Of a stretch of 64,000 nt of DNA, positions 18,861 through 30,200 are shown piece after piece. How positions within the stretch are numbered: position 1 is the stretch's first letter; each line of letters begins with the position of its first letter. Position numbers and translations under genes: made by a program. The stretch is from the NCBI GenBank assembly GCA_019054805.1, contig JAHQIY010000005.1, positions 5,315,501 through 5,379,500 on the forward strand, given 5' to 3'. The notes beneath the pieces are model-generated. The model saw only the letters and a program-made list of their open reading frames with translations, was not told the origin of the DNA and searched no databases. This DNA comes from Brachionus manjavacas. Its lineage: Eukaryota > Rotifera > Eurotatoria > Ploima > Brachionidae.

Positions 18861-21854
18861 ATGGAAAATTTAACTTCAACCAATTGTACGGTTCAAAACC
18901 GCAAGTCCAAATTGTCCAAACTGCTCGAGCCGAATCTTTCTCTCAATGACACTCGCTACTCGCGACTAGAACGCCAAGTCTCGACCAACTCGGACTCATG
19001 TTTGCCAAACGTAAGCTCAGGCTACAGCTCCAACGAGCTCGAGTCGTTCACCGTCGACGAGCAGCTCTACCGCGTCCTCTACGACTACAAGGCCAACCAC
19101 TACGACGAGCTAACTCTCGCCAAAAATTCCCTAGTCAAACTCTTGTCCAAAGATGTGAAGATATCTGGCGACGAGGGCTGGTGGACTGGCATGAACTTAA
19201 GCGACGCCAAGCGCGGCATTTTCCCCTCCAACTACGTGGAGCCCTACGAGCCTGATGAAATAAAAGCCGAGCGGAGTCAACTGCCGCCTCAGGTCGAGTA
19301 CAACCAGCTAGAGATCCAGGAGTGCATTGGCGCAGGCGGCTTCGGCAAAGTATTCAGAGGCTTCTGGCTACAAAATGGCAATCAAAAGGAACTGGTGGCG
19401 ATCAAAGAAGCCAGAGTCGAAGTGGACACTCACGATCTGCTTCACAGCGTCAAACAAAATGTGCTCAATGAAGCAAAGCTATTCTGGGTGCTGAGGCATC
19501 CGAATATAATCCAGCTGAAAGGCATGTGCTTGAACGAGCCGCATTTTTGTCTGATTATGGAGTATGCCAAAGGCGGCTCGCTGGGTCGCCTTTTGAGCGT
19601 GCGCAAAATCGGCTTTCCGCCCAACATTCTAATCCGCTGGGCCCTCCAGGTATCTCAGGGAATGTACTACTTGCACGAACAAGCTTTGCCAAACAAAATT
19701 CCAATTATTCACAGAGACTTGAAATCTAGCAACATATTGCTGAGCGAGGACGCTCTCAGCGGCGAACACAAACTCAAGGACATTGTGCTCAAGCTGACTG
19801 ACTTTGGACTGGCCCGGGAGCTGGAAAAAACCACTAATGAAATGAGCCAAGCGGGCACCTATTCACACATGCCGCCAGAAGTAATCAAATCGTCAAAGTA
19901 CTCGAAGGCAAGCGATGTGTGGAGCTTTGGCGTGCTGCTCTGGGAGCTGTTGACTGGCGAGGTGCCGTACAAGGGCATCGACCCGCTGGCCATCGCCTAC
20001 GGAGTTGCCGTAAACAAACTAACCCTGCCCATACCCAGCTCGTGTCCTAAAATATTCTCCGACTTGATACACGGATGCTGGCACACCGATCCGCACAATC
20101 GGCTCACATTTGAGCAAATAATATCGTGGCTGACTGACATATCCAATTCGGCGTTTGCGTCCACGTCCAACGAGCTATTTTGGACCATGCAACAAGACTG
20201 GAAGTCGGAAATACAGGAAATGTTCGACGAAATAAAAGAAAGAGAAAGCGAGCTGAGAAGCAGGGAACAAGAGCTGGAAAGAATTTCGATTAGGCAACAG
20301 GCCTACGAAAATATGCTGAGACAGCGTGAAAGGGAGCTCGAGCAGCGAGAAAAAGAGCTGGCTGTGCGCGAACTAACAATGGCTCTCCAGAAGTTGAACC
20401 CAGTTCCGCCAGAGCCCAAAAAAAGACGCAAAACAAAGCTGCTGAGCAATTTTCTGCGCTCATCATCATCGTCATCAAATTCAAATGCCATCGCATCCAA
20501 TCCTCAGCTAACCAAATCGTTTGACATCAGTTCACCAAGCGATTTTCAGCATTGTCTAAGTGTTCAGCCCGAACTGCTGGTAAACAGTTCGAATGCAAAT
20601 TTTCTAAACCCTAGCTCGAACTTGCGACCATCTTCGTCCTCGACTCCCACCGAGGACTTTTATCTTCCACTAAGCACTACTACATCTAGCTCTAGCCATT
20701 TTGTCCTCTCACCAATAAGCCCCAATTCATCGCCCAATCTTAGGCTCAAAATAATGCTGCCCAATGGCGACAAGAGCGACAAGAGCGAAAAAAGCTCGCT
20801 ACTTAACCAGAAGGCTTTGTCGCCGAAAAGATCTCGTGAAAGATTTCAAATATCGGGCGCCAAGTCTTCAAGCATTGACATTGCCAGTGAAAAGGCCAAA
20901 AGTCATGCTAGTAGAGCCAAAAATTGTGCCATTGACACGGCTCGCTCGACTAGCAACGACTTGGAATCGTCTGGTAGAAAAATAAGCAAAATTTTGTACG
21001 AAATTGGCAGCATGCTGAGTTTTGTTGGTCTTGGCAAAGACTACAAGCTTCAAAATAGGCGAAGTCAGGAAAAAAAATGCGACAAACTGAATCCAAAGTG
21101 CAGTCCAACTCAGTCGCATTCGTTGACCAGATTTCACAAGACATGTCCGTACAGATTCAAGTCACTGACCAGCCATCCGTCTGAGAACAACGGCACCGCA
21201 AATACGGCAACAAATGTTCTTGTTGTACAATCAGCCCACACATCTAATTTGAGCTCGAGTTCTAGCAATTTACTCTCGCCCAAATCGGCCATGCTTTCCA
21301 ATCCCAAGCTCAACAATCAAGAAATGCTTAAGAAATACTCCAAAAGCATCGATTGTCCCAAGTACTTGCCGTCAAATGAGAATAGGGCTGGAGCGCGTCA
21401 ATTGGTCAATTGTTCACCGTTGATACCCAGACGCAATGACTACGAACCAGTGGCTAGAGTGACCATTCAAAGACAGCAGAGAGTTGAGCAATCACCGCCC
21501 AAGTTGAGGAATTTTTTGTCCGTAGAGGTGCCAGACGGTCGTTTGCCTAGACCATTGACACTGGACTTGAAGCAATCTTTTCTAACTGAGCCTCTGTCGA
21601 CCACCAGCACCAATGAGGAAGAATATTTGAGCTTTGACGTAAAGGACAGGCCACAGGCCCACCCGATCTCAGTGTCCAAGTGTTTGCCTCTGAGGGATTC
21701 GTTGTCTTTGTCAGTTTCTTCGGTATTGTCATCGTCACAGCCGTCCTCAATTTCGCCAGTCGCTTCACCAAGGCTCAACCACAGACAATCTCATCTATTA
21801 AAGCAGATAACTAGTCAGAGAACGGTCGATGAGACCAATTTAAATCAAAAGTAA
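18861..21854 (+). CDS. MLK: Mixed-lineage kinase (MAP3K9/10/11 and Slipper family)
   Basis: A 997-residue MAP3K predicted to phosphorylate MAP2Ks of the JNK pathway. Domains: SH3 at about 67-127 (VLYDY, GWW, PSNYVE); protein kinase at about 148-425 with glycine loop GAGGFG (157-162), Lys182, HRD (284-286), Asn291 and DFG (314-316); a heptad-rich coiled coil at about 445-510; and a CRIB-like motif at 556-568 that fits I-S-x-P-x-x-F-x-H-x-x-x-V. The Ser/Pro-rich tail (570-997) has no recognisable domain. SH3 plus CRIB points to MLK and not DLK/LZK. All canonical catalytic residues are present. Two oddities: the usual TYAWMAPE segment reads TYSHMPPE (333-340), and the gene is intronless and visibly more GC-rich than all its neighbours, which suggests a retrocopy. 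Polyadenylation signals follow in the AT-rich 3' flank. Confidence 0.93.
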   Translation: MENLTSTNCTVQNRKSKLSKLLEPNLSLNDTRYSRLERQVSTNSDSCLPNVSSGYSSNELESFTVDEQLYRVLYDYKANHYDELTLAKNSLVKLLSKDVKISGDEGWWTGMNLSDAKRGIFPSNYVEPYEPDEIKAERSQLPPQVEYNQLEIQECIGAGGFGKVFRGFWLQNGNQKELVAIKEARVEVDTHDLLHSVKQNVLNEAKLFWVLRHPNIIQLKGMCLNEPHFCLIMEYAKGGSLGRLLSVRKIGFPPNILIRWALQVSQGMYYLHEQALPNKIPIIHRDLKSSNILLSEDALSGEHKLKDIVLKLTDFGLARELEKTTNEMSQAGTYSHMPPEVIKSSKYSKASDVWSFGVLLWELLTGEVPYKGIDPLAIAYGVAVNKLTLPIPSSCPKIFSDLIHGCWHTDPHNRLTFEQIISWLTDISNSAFASTSNELFWTMQQDWKSEIQEMFDEIKERESELRSREQELERISIRQQAYENMLRQRERELEQREKELAVRELTMALQKLNPVPPEPKKRRKTKLLSNFLRSSSSSSNSNAIASNPQLTKSFDISSPSDFQHCLSVQPELLVNSSNANFLNPSSNLRPSSSSTPTEDFYLPLSTTTSSSSHFVLSPISPNSSPNLRLKIMLPNGDKSDKSEKSSLLNQKALSPKRSRERFQISGAKSSSIDIASEKAKSHASRAKNCAIDTARSTSNDLESSGRKISKILYEIGSMLSFVGLGKDYKLQNRRSQEKKCDKLNPKCSPTQSHSLTRFHKTCPYRFKSLTSHPSENNGTANTATNVLVVQSAHTSNLSSSSSNLLSPKSAMLSNPKLNNQEMLKKYSKSIDCPKYLPSNENRAGARQLVNCSPLIPRRNDYEPVARVTIQRQQRVEQSPPKLRNFLSVEVPDGRLPRPLTLDLKQSFLTEPLSTTSTNEEEYLSFDVKDRPQAHPISVSKCLPLRDSLSLSVSSVLSSSQPSSISPVASPRLNHRQSHLLKQITSQRTVDETNLNQK

Positions 21855-22499
21855 TTAAAAAATTTCAAAAAGTCATTTGATCATGTAAATTTATTTGGAT
21901 ATACTAAGTCATGTGTGTTAATTTAATTTAATTTTAACTAATGTTGTTAATACGAAAGAGATTTTTTTTGTTGAAAAAAATTAGTTTTTTTTTATTAATT
22001 AGAATGAAAAATTAACGAAATTTTTTTTGGGTTTTATTAAAACGAAGTAAATTTGTTAATAAAATATGAAAGATAAACGATTTTTTTGCATTTTCTTAAA
22101 TATACAATCTTTTTAATTTTTTTATTTTTTATTGTATATCTGTATTGACCTTGAGCAAAAATTAAAAAATTAAAAGTAAAAAAAGTTGAAATTTTTTAAA
22201 GGGAATAGATAAATTAGATTGATAAGAATGAGTATACGGCGTTCATGGAAAAGAACATGAAAAGTTCAAAATTGTTCGAAATGCTTTGGTATCATACTGA
22301 ACGTGCCATTGGCAAAAAGTTTAGCTCCTTCAAATAATAAAAAAATTTGCTCTGTTTCAAATATAAAAAACTGTCTAAGACTATGATTCTTTTGTGAATA
22401 AAGATATCACAACTTGGAAGAAACCCTACATTCGACCTCATAAAACTCCCCGACCGCATAAGTATACAAGCTAATTACAAAGAAATCAAGAAATCAGAA

Positions 22500-22990
22500 A
22501 GAAGCTCAAGGGAGTTAAGGTAGCATTCCAATGGCCGATACAACGTCAGTAATGAAACTGAAAACCTCCGGGGAGGATGCAAACAGAAAAGTGGGAAATT
22601 TACTGCGGAACCCAGATGTAGAGTCGAAACCTGGAATGTCAGAACCATATCCGAAACATCAAGACGCGCTCAAGCCGCACTGGTCATGGATAAATACGGT
22701 TTAAGTCGCTGGACAGGATCAGGCTAAATAAACAACAGTAGATGGACCTATTCTGGATCTGAAAACACAAGACAACACGGCGTAGGGATAATGCTTTCAA
22801 AGTAAGCAAAAGATGCTATGATGGAATGGGAGTCAATAAGTGAAAGACTGATTCACACACGGCTAAAAAGACATCATTGTAAAACATCCATCATACAATG
22901 CTATGCCCCAACTAAAGAAGCAAGTGAAGAGGAAAAATCTATATTCTACGAACAGCTACAAGAAACTATAGATAGAGAGTATTGTCAAAC
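22500..22990 (+). mobile_element. RTE-like LINE endonuclease fragment, degenerate
   Basis: Across stops and frame changes the plus strand encodes an AP-endonuclease start of the RTE/BovB kind. It has VETWNVRTISETSRRAQAAL, then RWTYSGS and RQHGVGIML blocks, then SIIQCYAPTKEASEEEKSIF in an open frame near 22885-22980. The reverse transcriptase does not follow; instead a different LINE tail begins at about 22990. Confidence 0.75.
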
Positions 22991-23490
22991 AAAAAATGGA
23001 GTCTAAAACAAAATACACTAGGAAATTTATATAAATCTTTAGTAGGATCATTTTTCGACTATTCTTTTCCTTGCTTGAATTCATTTTCAGAAAATAATAT
23101 CAAAAAACTACAAGCAATCGTGTATTATGTGGTTTTTAATAAACTAAGATTACTAACAGTCTATCTGCTTTAGAGTCAAGTGAGAGATATGTTGGGACAG
23201 GACTGAGTCATTCTATTCCATTGATAGTGGAAGAATAAATAGAAGGTTTTGAATTTAGATTTATCGAATATCCAACTTCATTATGTAATTGCTACCTTAC
23301 TTTATCTTCTTTTATTCCTGAAGCTTCAACTATGTAAACATGTGTCACATGTAACACCCTATTTCAATCTATGTCTTTTTAACTTTCTTTACATTTTATT
23401 CGAGCTTATTTTACTTTATTTTGATTTTTATTTGTTATTTTTTTTATAAAGGGACTCTAGCTCGGTACAGAAAACAAAAAATAAAATAAA
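22990..23490 (+). mobile_element. 5'-truncated LINE 3' end (same family as 8148-8555)
   Basis: The frame encodes LYKSLVGSFFDYSF, the NNIKKLQAI block and then, after stops, SERYVGTGLSHSIPLI, matching the minus-strand copy at 8148-8555. It ends with the family tail GGACTCTAGCTCGGTACAG and an A-rich run. It directly abuts the RTE-like endonuclease fragment. Confidence 0.75.
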
Positions 23491-23906
23491 ATTAAGACTG
23501 ATACTGTAGCCAAAAATAAAATTTTTGATAATCGAGTTACAGATGCCTAAAATAGTTTACATTAATTTTATTTAACTTTTAATTTTTTTTTAAAAATATG
23601 CTTGTCAATTATTCTAAAAAGATAAAAATAATTATTACAGGCCTTTATTATTTGTATTAGCATAATTAGTAATTTACTTTTATTTATTTTTTATTATTTC
23701 ATTACGATATAAAGTTTTCATTTTCATTAAAAATTAAATTTAAAAACAAAATAAATTCATGCTTTTTTTTCGTAAATTTCATTTAAAAAAAAAAATCATT
23801 CAGTTCGGATGGTAAAAACTCGACAGTCAATAGAATTGAAATTTTGGAACATCTGGCGCAAAATGATACTCAGTAAAATAAAAAAAAGATATAACTTAAT
23901 CCTTCA

Positions 23907-25046
23907 TCAATTAATTTTAAATCCTATTCCATTACACTCAATTATGTTCGTTTTTGAATCTAGACTTGAGATATTAAACTTTGTAGCAGTGAGTAATTCT
24001 GTAAAATATATGGCTGTCTTGGTGTGTAAAGTCAAAGGGCCAGCTTTAATTCTTGATTTACCTTCAGCTAAAGCCATAAAAATAATCAACTGATCCTGTA
24101 AATATTGGTCTACACATGCTTCACATTCTAAATCATGAACAAGACTATCAACTGCCCCTTGAGCAACATGCTCAGCAGGCAGTCCTTTGGATCCCAATGC
24201 AGAACCAGCCAAAAAGCAGCCAGTGGTAGTTTCAGCAGTTATGAATATCCCACAACCATTTCCAAAGCTGTTTTTCTCTTTAATAACCTCTATATTAACT
24301 GAAATATTTGGATATAAAGATTTTAAAAGATTGGTCGCTGTTTCTGACATTCTTGTAGCTATTTTAATTGGCAAACTACCAGCGACAAAAGCTCGACCAC
24401 TTATTTTATTTACTTTACCAAATTCAACTAGTACGATTGGCTTTAATTTTTTGACAGGCTTTGTTTTAACAAAAATTTCACCTCCACCTTGAGGGTAAAA
24501 TCCTCTACGCAGAACTTCCAGATCAAAATCTATGCCCATTCTGAAGGCAATCGGTTTAAAAATATGCTCAAAATAATCAATTTGTGGACTATGATCAGCA
24601 TTTGTCCCTCCTCTTAAATGCAGCTGGCATTCACTTTCAGAAAATATGAGGCATGGTAGAGCGCTCTGAATTAATAGACCTACAGATCCGGCTGTTTTTG
24701 TATCAGCCATGAATGAACCTGATTTTAGTTTTTCTGGATTGAAATTGATTTCCAAAGATTTAATTTCAGCACCTGATAATTTAGCATCGCTTATTTCTCG
24801 TAGTAATTTAACGCCAGTCAAGTGTTGAGGCTTAAGTCCACTGTCTTTTCGGCCAGCTCTAATTTTTTCAACTTTGATTGGTTTTTTCAGAAGAACACTC
24901 AAAGCTGTTGAAATTCTCAATATTTGTCCGCCACCCTCCAAATAACTACCATCAATAGTTGGTAAACTCATTGCCGAAATGGAATACTTTTTTAAATTTC
25001 GAAAAAATTTTATTTTAATAATTTGGTTTTTTAAAGTATTTAACAT
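23907..25046 (-). CDS. RTCA: RNA 3'-terminal phosphate cyclase
   Basis: RtcA uses ATP to convert RNA 3'-phosphate ends to 2',3'-cyclic phosphates through an enzyme-AMP intermediate. The intronless 379-aa frame aligns with animal RTCA over its whole length: SYLEGGGQILR near the start, IRAGR then LKPQHLTG, the ADTKTAGSVGLL block, LRGGTNADHSPQIDYFE, GRAFVAG, FGNGCGIFI, VDQYLQDQLIIFMALA and the active-site stretch GPLTLHTKTA with catalytic His341. That His and the GGTN block mark it as an active cyclase and not the Rcl1 paralogue. Met26 (codon at 24971) matches the usual start; the first Met adds 25 basic, hydrophobic, acid-free residues that could be a mitochondrial presequence. It is transcribed away from the RNA-end-processing gene at 27277. 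Confidence 0.94.
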   Translation of the reverse strand: MLNTLKNQIIKIKFFRNLKKYSISAMSLPTIDGSYLEGGGQILRISTALSVLLKKPIKVEKIRAGRKDSGLKPQHLTGVKLLREISDAKLSGAEIKSLEINFNPEKLKSGSFMADTKTAGSVGLLIQSALPCLIFSESECQLHLRGGTNADHSPQIDYFEHIFKPIAFRMGIDFDLEVLRRGFYPQGGGEIFVKTKPVKKLKPIVLVEFGKVNKISGRAFVAGSLPIKIATRMSETATNLLKSLYPNISVNIEVIKEKNSFGNGCGIFITAETTTGCFLAGSALGSKGLPAEHVAQGAVDSLVHDLECEACVDQYLQDQLIIFMALAEGKSRIKAGPLTLHTKTAIYFTELLTATKFNISSLDSKTNIIECNGIGFKIN

Positions 25047-26214
25047 AAAAATTTCACAGTTTTTTTTTCAAATTTCAATTCTTTGTTGTGAAATTCATCA
25101 GCTAATCTTTTATATTTAAATCAAAGTTTAAGTTATTCTTGAAAATAAATTAAAATAATTGATTTTTCAAATATAAAGCTTAATTAGCGTCCTTTCTATC
25201 GGTTTAGATTTAATTTAATTTTTTATTTTATTAATTAAATTTTAAACGATACACCGCTAATTTGACCAAGTGATTGTACATTTTTAAAGGTAAATATCGA
25301 TTTTTTTTATTGATTCTTAGAGTCAATTACAAAATTAGAAAGCGTTTAGATTTAAGAAAAAAAAATATCAACTTTAGTAAATTCATTATAATTTGAAAAA
25401 GATTTTCAAATCAGAATCAAAGTTTTTGAGAATTTTTTTTAGAGTTTTTTCTTGTCTAAAATCTTTTCATTTTGAAGATTTTGTCTTGGTGAATAAAACT
25501 GATCATCAAATCTATGACCACAAAATTAGTGATTATACCTTAGATCATGAAAATTTGATAATTGATGACTGAAACAATTTTAATTATATTTCAGCTTATT
25601 TTTATAAATGAAATGAAATACCCTAAATTTGGTTGCAAAAAAATTGGTAAAATAATTATTTTTTTTAAAGAATGTCATACTTTCACCGAGCTGTAGTTCA
25701 TTTGGAACATTTAAATAATTTTTTTTAAGAATTTTTTTTCATTATTTAAAAAGCTGACCAGAATGATTTTGTTTGTCATTAGATCTTGGGCTGCTAGATT
25801 AACTGTGTCATTAACTGTGACAGCTGATTCACTTAAATCCTTAGATCAGATTTACGGTAAAATAAGGTTATTTCTATTTTCTTCGCATATTGTTGCAGGA
25901 TACAAAAATGTATAAAAAATTGAAGAACTTTTAGGTATTTCTTTAGCGTATAAGGACTTCACGTTTTTTTTATAAAAATTTTTTTATTATAAAGATTTTT
26001 TGTATCTTAAAACAATTCACGAAGAATATTAAAAATTTACCTAATTTTACGTCAAATCTGGTGAATTTTTGATTTTTTCCTTTTTTTTTAAATAAACGTA
26101 AATTTTTGCAGAAACAAAATGCACTAAAATGTGTTCTTAATGATCGAATTTAACCAAATTTTTTGTTAATATTTAATAGACTTTGATAAAAATTAATTTT
26201 AAAAGCTTATTAAG

Positions 26215-26770
26215 GCCTTATGGAGCATAGACTCATTACTTTTGATTTCCACTCAAGTTGATCTTTCGCCTTTAACCTTGCTTCTTGATATGTCATCCCA
26301 ATTTCGGTGAGATGCTGTTCTATTCCTGATTTTATTCTATCATGTCCTTAGAAGTAAATATCTGCCCTATCGTCTAAATCCTGTTTGTTCTTATCTAAGT
26401 AAAACATCAAAAGCGTTTCAGATTCTTCGCAGAATTATTCTTCAGAACACCTTGCTTTCAAAATTTCTGCCGTGACTCTGTCAATACCGGGGGCTTTTCT
26501 GTCCTTCAGAGCCTTTACCACAGCTTCTATTTCTTTTTGGCTGGGCACTTTATGTCAATATCGAAGTCAGCGCTGGCTGGTTCAGGGGTGTAATCAATTT
26601 TAAGGTCCTGGTCTATTTAGAACTTCTCTTAATTGGTCTACCTACCTTTGTACTTGCTCTCTTTCAGCAGATACGACCTTTTTGTCTTTCACCAACGTTT
26701 TTCTTTTCTGTGAAGAGCCACATATCGCATTAGTAACCAGTGTGCTAGCTAAACTAGCTAGGTTTATTTA
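26215..26770 (-). mobile_element. RTE-like LINE remnant, internally deleted
   Basis: The minus strand carries, in broken frames, the start of an RTE reverse transcriptase (VVKALKDRKAPGIDRVTAEI), a gap, and then the family C-terminus (HLTEIGMTYQEARLKAKDQL and EWKSKVMSLCS). That C-terminus matches the plus-strand fragment at 56815-57010. The element sits between the divergent RTCA and 27277 genes. The rest of 25047-27276 shows no gene. Confidence 0.75.
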
Positions 26771-27276
26771 TTTCCTTTGTTTACTAGAAGAAAATTACTC
26801 AATTTTTCCATTTCGATTTAGAATGTGTTTATATAAAAACTGAATTTATTTAATAGATGATCCGAACTATAAACCCTGATTTTTTCTATCATCAAATCAA
26901 GAATTTTGAGTATTATACATTCAATTAAATTTTTATTTTTTTTTCCGTTTTGTATTGCCTTAATGCCGTTTTTCGGAAATAAATAAAAATAATAATGATA
27001 ATTATAACTATCAGAGCTTATAAAGTAAACAAAAATTTAAACCCTAATTTATAAAAGATTATGATTTACAGGTTGAAAAATTTAAGTTAAAAAAACACCT
27101 AAAAATGACTCTTAACTTCATTAATTTTCTTATTTTTCAAGACAGAAAATAATTTTAATTTGAATCTTTAAAAATTCAATATTTTAAATTTGTCTATTTT
27201 TGTATAGATTTTTTAGAGTAAATCATAATTAAAAAAAAAAATAAATATTTATAAGTTTAATACGGACAATTAAATT

Positions 27277-30200
27277 ATGGCTAGAAATTTAGCTGAAGAA
27301 ATTGAGTATTTCAAATCGAAAAATGTGGAAATAAATATTACCGAATCGAGCAATATTAGTACAGTTTTTCTCAAGATCAGAAAAAGTTTAACTTTACAGC
27401 TTGTTTTACAAGAAGATTATCCGATAGCATGGCCCATATCAGTAAAATGCCAAACATTGGATTTAAATGGCGTGAAACCTAATCGTCAAGAAACGATCCA
27501 GAATTTTCTAAAAACTCTGGATTTTGAACTCAATCAAATTGTTGATTTGAATCCAGGAAAATGTCTAATTATTAATATGTATAATAAAATACTCGAATTA
27601 ATCGATTTAGATCAATTTATTAGAGAATCGTTTGACGCATTAGAATCAAAATCTAAGAACAAAAATTACCAACAAAGTAATTTGGGAACTGAATCAGATT
27701 CGACTTCAAAAAAAAAAAAATCTCATAAACCCAAAAATGACTCAGAGTGTCAAGATCAAGAGGCTAAACAAAAATTCAAAGGATCCGATTTTATTTTCCA
27801 AAGAATTAAATGGGACCAACAAATTGACAAAAATCAAGTTGTGATCGGTTATGTGGACCGCTTTGTAGGAATAAAAGAAATAAAATTCAATGAATTTAAA
27901 GGTGTACATGAGGATCGAGATGGCGTTCCACTTCATAGAGTCCGCTATTATAAAATAAATGACCAAATAGTCTGGGATCGAGAAAAAAAACTCGATCTAA
28001 TTACCGGCGTGGGCGATATCTCAAGTTTTTTCTCCAAATCTGAAGACGACCAAGAGGAACACCCGACTGAAACCGAAAAAAATAATTTAACTAGCAGCCC
28101 TGTGCTCCAGTTTAAAAATTCTCAATGGGATGACCACACAGTAACTTTGGATCCGTATGATTTAGATGAAATACAAATTTTAACTTATAATATTATGTCA
28201 CGAGCAAATTTTGCCAGAAGCATAGATTCACGCGTGAGCCTGAACAAAAATTGTGGTCTGGAAAATTTGGATAAAATTGACCGAATGCCTTACTTACTTC
28301 GTTTGATCGAAGCAAGAAGTCCTAGCTTCCTTTTGCTACAAGAATGTGAAGAATATGAAGAAGAAAGTCTAATGCAAAGTGATTTTATACGAAATAATTA
28401 TTTTTTTTGCTCAATGAAGCGCTGTAACAATCTTCATTCAAATTGTGTTATTTTATCAAAGATAAAACCATCAAGCCATATAAACCATCCACTGAGCGAT
28501 AATTCAAACAAATCAGCCCAAATATGTACCTTTGAAATCCGACCAAAAAAAGCCATAAAAGTCCAAAAATTAATGATCATAAACATTCACTTATCTTCTA
28601 ATAAAGTAAATAATTCTTTTCAGAAGAGGGAAAAACAGCTTAAAAACTTAAGAGCTTTCCTGACCAACTCGAATTGTGAGCACATATTTATTGGTGGTGA
28701 TTTTAACTTTGGAGACTCTAGCATCCAAGAAAATATGCTTTTAAAAGAACTTTTTTTAGATGACAATTTTAAGGACTTGGCTCCTAATTGCAACACTTTC
28801 GACCCGTCAAGCAATTTTTGCTCTGCAATAACTTCATCCCACAGTGAGCCACGACGCATGGATCGAATATTGTTCCGATGCAAAGACAAAAATTTGATCC
28901 ATGTCAAATCTTTTCTGGTCAACACATTGCCATTTAAAATCGAGCCCCAAGAACCTATTAGACTAGATGATTACCTGAATGTAAAGTGCATTTATGAAGC
29001 AAATGAGATCGATGTAACAGGTAAAGACACTCAATTGAGTTCAAAACATTTCAATGGGTTTGGTTTGTGTCCCTCGGATCACTATGGCCTAGAGTGCCAA
29101 TTTGGCTTTAGAACAAATCTGGACAAAGTCAAACTAGTTCACAAAAGCACTTTGGCAGTAGTTGTTCCAAAGAATTTGAGTGACGAGTTTATTCAGCCTA
29201 TTCGAAGGCTATATGATCCACAGATAACTAGATGGCCTCCACATTTGAACATACTCTATCCATTTTATGAAGACATTGAGCTAAATGATGAACAAGAATC
29301 GTCAATTGTAGGTGATTTGTTAAAAATCTTGAGCAATTATGGAAGTTTTAGGTGCCAATTGACTCAAATAGACTTATTTGCCAAGAATTTTGTGGTTTTT
29401 TTGAAGCCTGATGTCAACTCGGAAAATATTCTAAATTCAATTTACTCAGACCTGAAATGTTTGTTCGATGATTCAGACAATTCTAAATGGAACAGAGCAA
29501 AATTGAGCCCTCACTTGACCATTGCTCAGCCAGATGATAAAAAGAAAGCAAAAAAATGTTGGGCCTTGGACACTTTGACGGAGATAAAAGCCGAATTTAA
29601 TCAATTTTTTAATAAAAAACCAATTTTAGATTTTGAGGTAGATTGTTTGTACTGGATGACAAGAAGTGATTCGACTCCTTTTAAGATAAGACGCGCATTT
29701 CCTTTGGGCAAAAGATACCCATCGATTAGCAGAGGACTTGGCTCTTTAGATGGACTTTTGTTTAAGTTTATGAGTGAAAAAAAAATTATACTAAATGACC
29801 AAGAATCAAATGCTTTTGAACAAAAAGTAAACGAAGTTAAAGATAAAATTGAAAATTTGTCTAGAGATTATTTGAATAAATTTGAAATTGTCACCGTCGG
29901 ATCTTATCAATTAGGCATCCTATCTAACGATGTTGACTTTAGTTTAGTTTGTGCTAAAAATGACTTTATAAATCCAATTGATCAGCTGACACAAGCGTTG
30001 AGACAAGATTCTTATTTCGATGTAGTCAGACCAATTAAGGATGCTCTGGTTCCTATTATTGAGCTTCAAACAAATGACAATGCCTTAACGAGCATTGATG
30101 TTCAAATTTTTCAAATTGATGAGCAAAATTTTCCAGTCAGCAATTTTGTTTTTAATAATTACTCATTTATGACTGGTCTAGATTTAGAATACAACAAATT

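Noticed and set aside
18998..21778. Several ORFs of 60 to 100 residues overlapping the MLK gene on both strands
   Set aside because: They are out-of-frame or antisense shadows of a GC-rich coding region, with no domain of their own.
18861..21854. Bacterial or vertebrate contamination as the reason for the GC-rich kinase
   Set aside because: The protein is a divergent animal MLK and both flanks run smoothly into the AT-rich sequence of the window.
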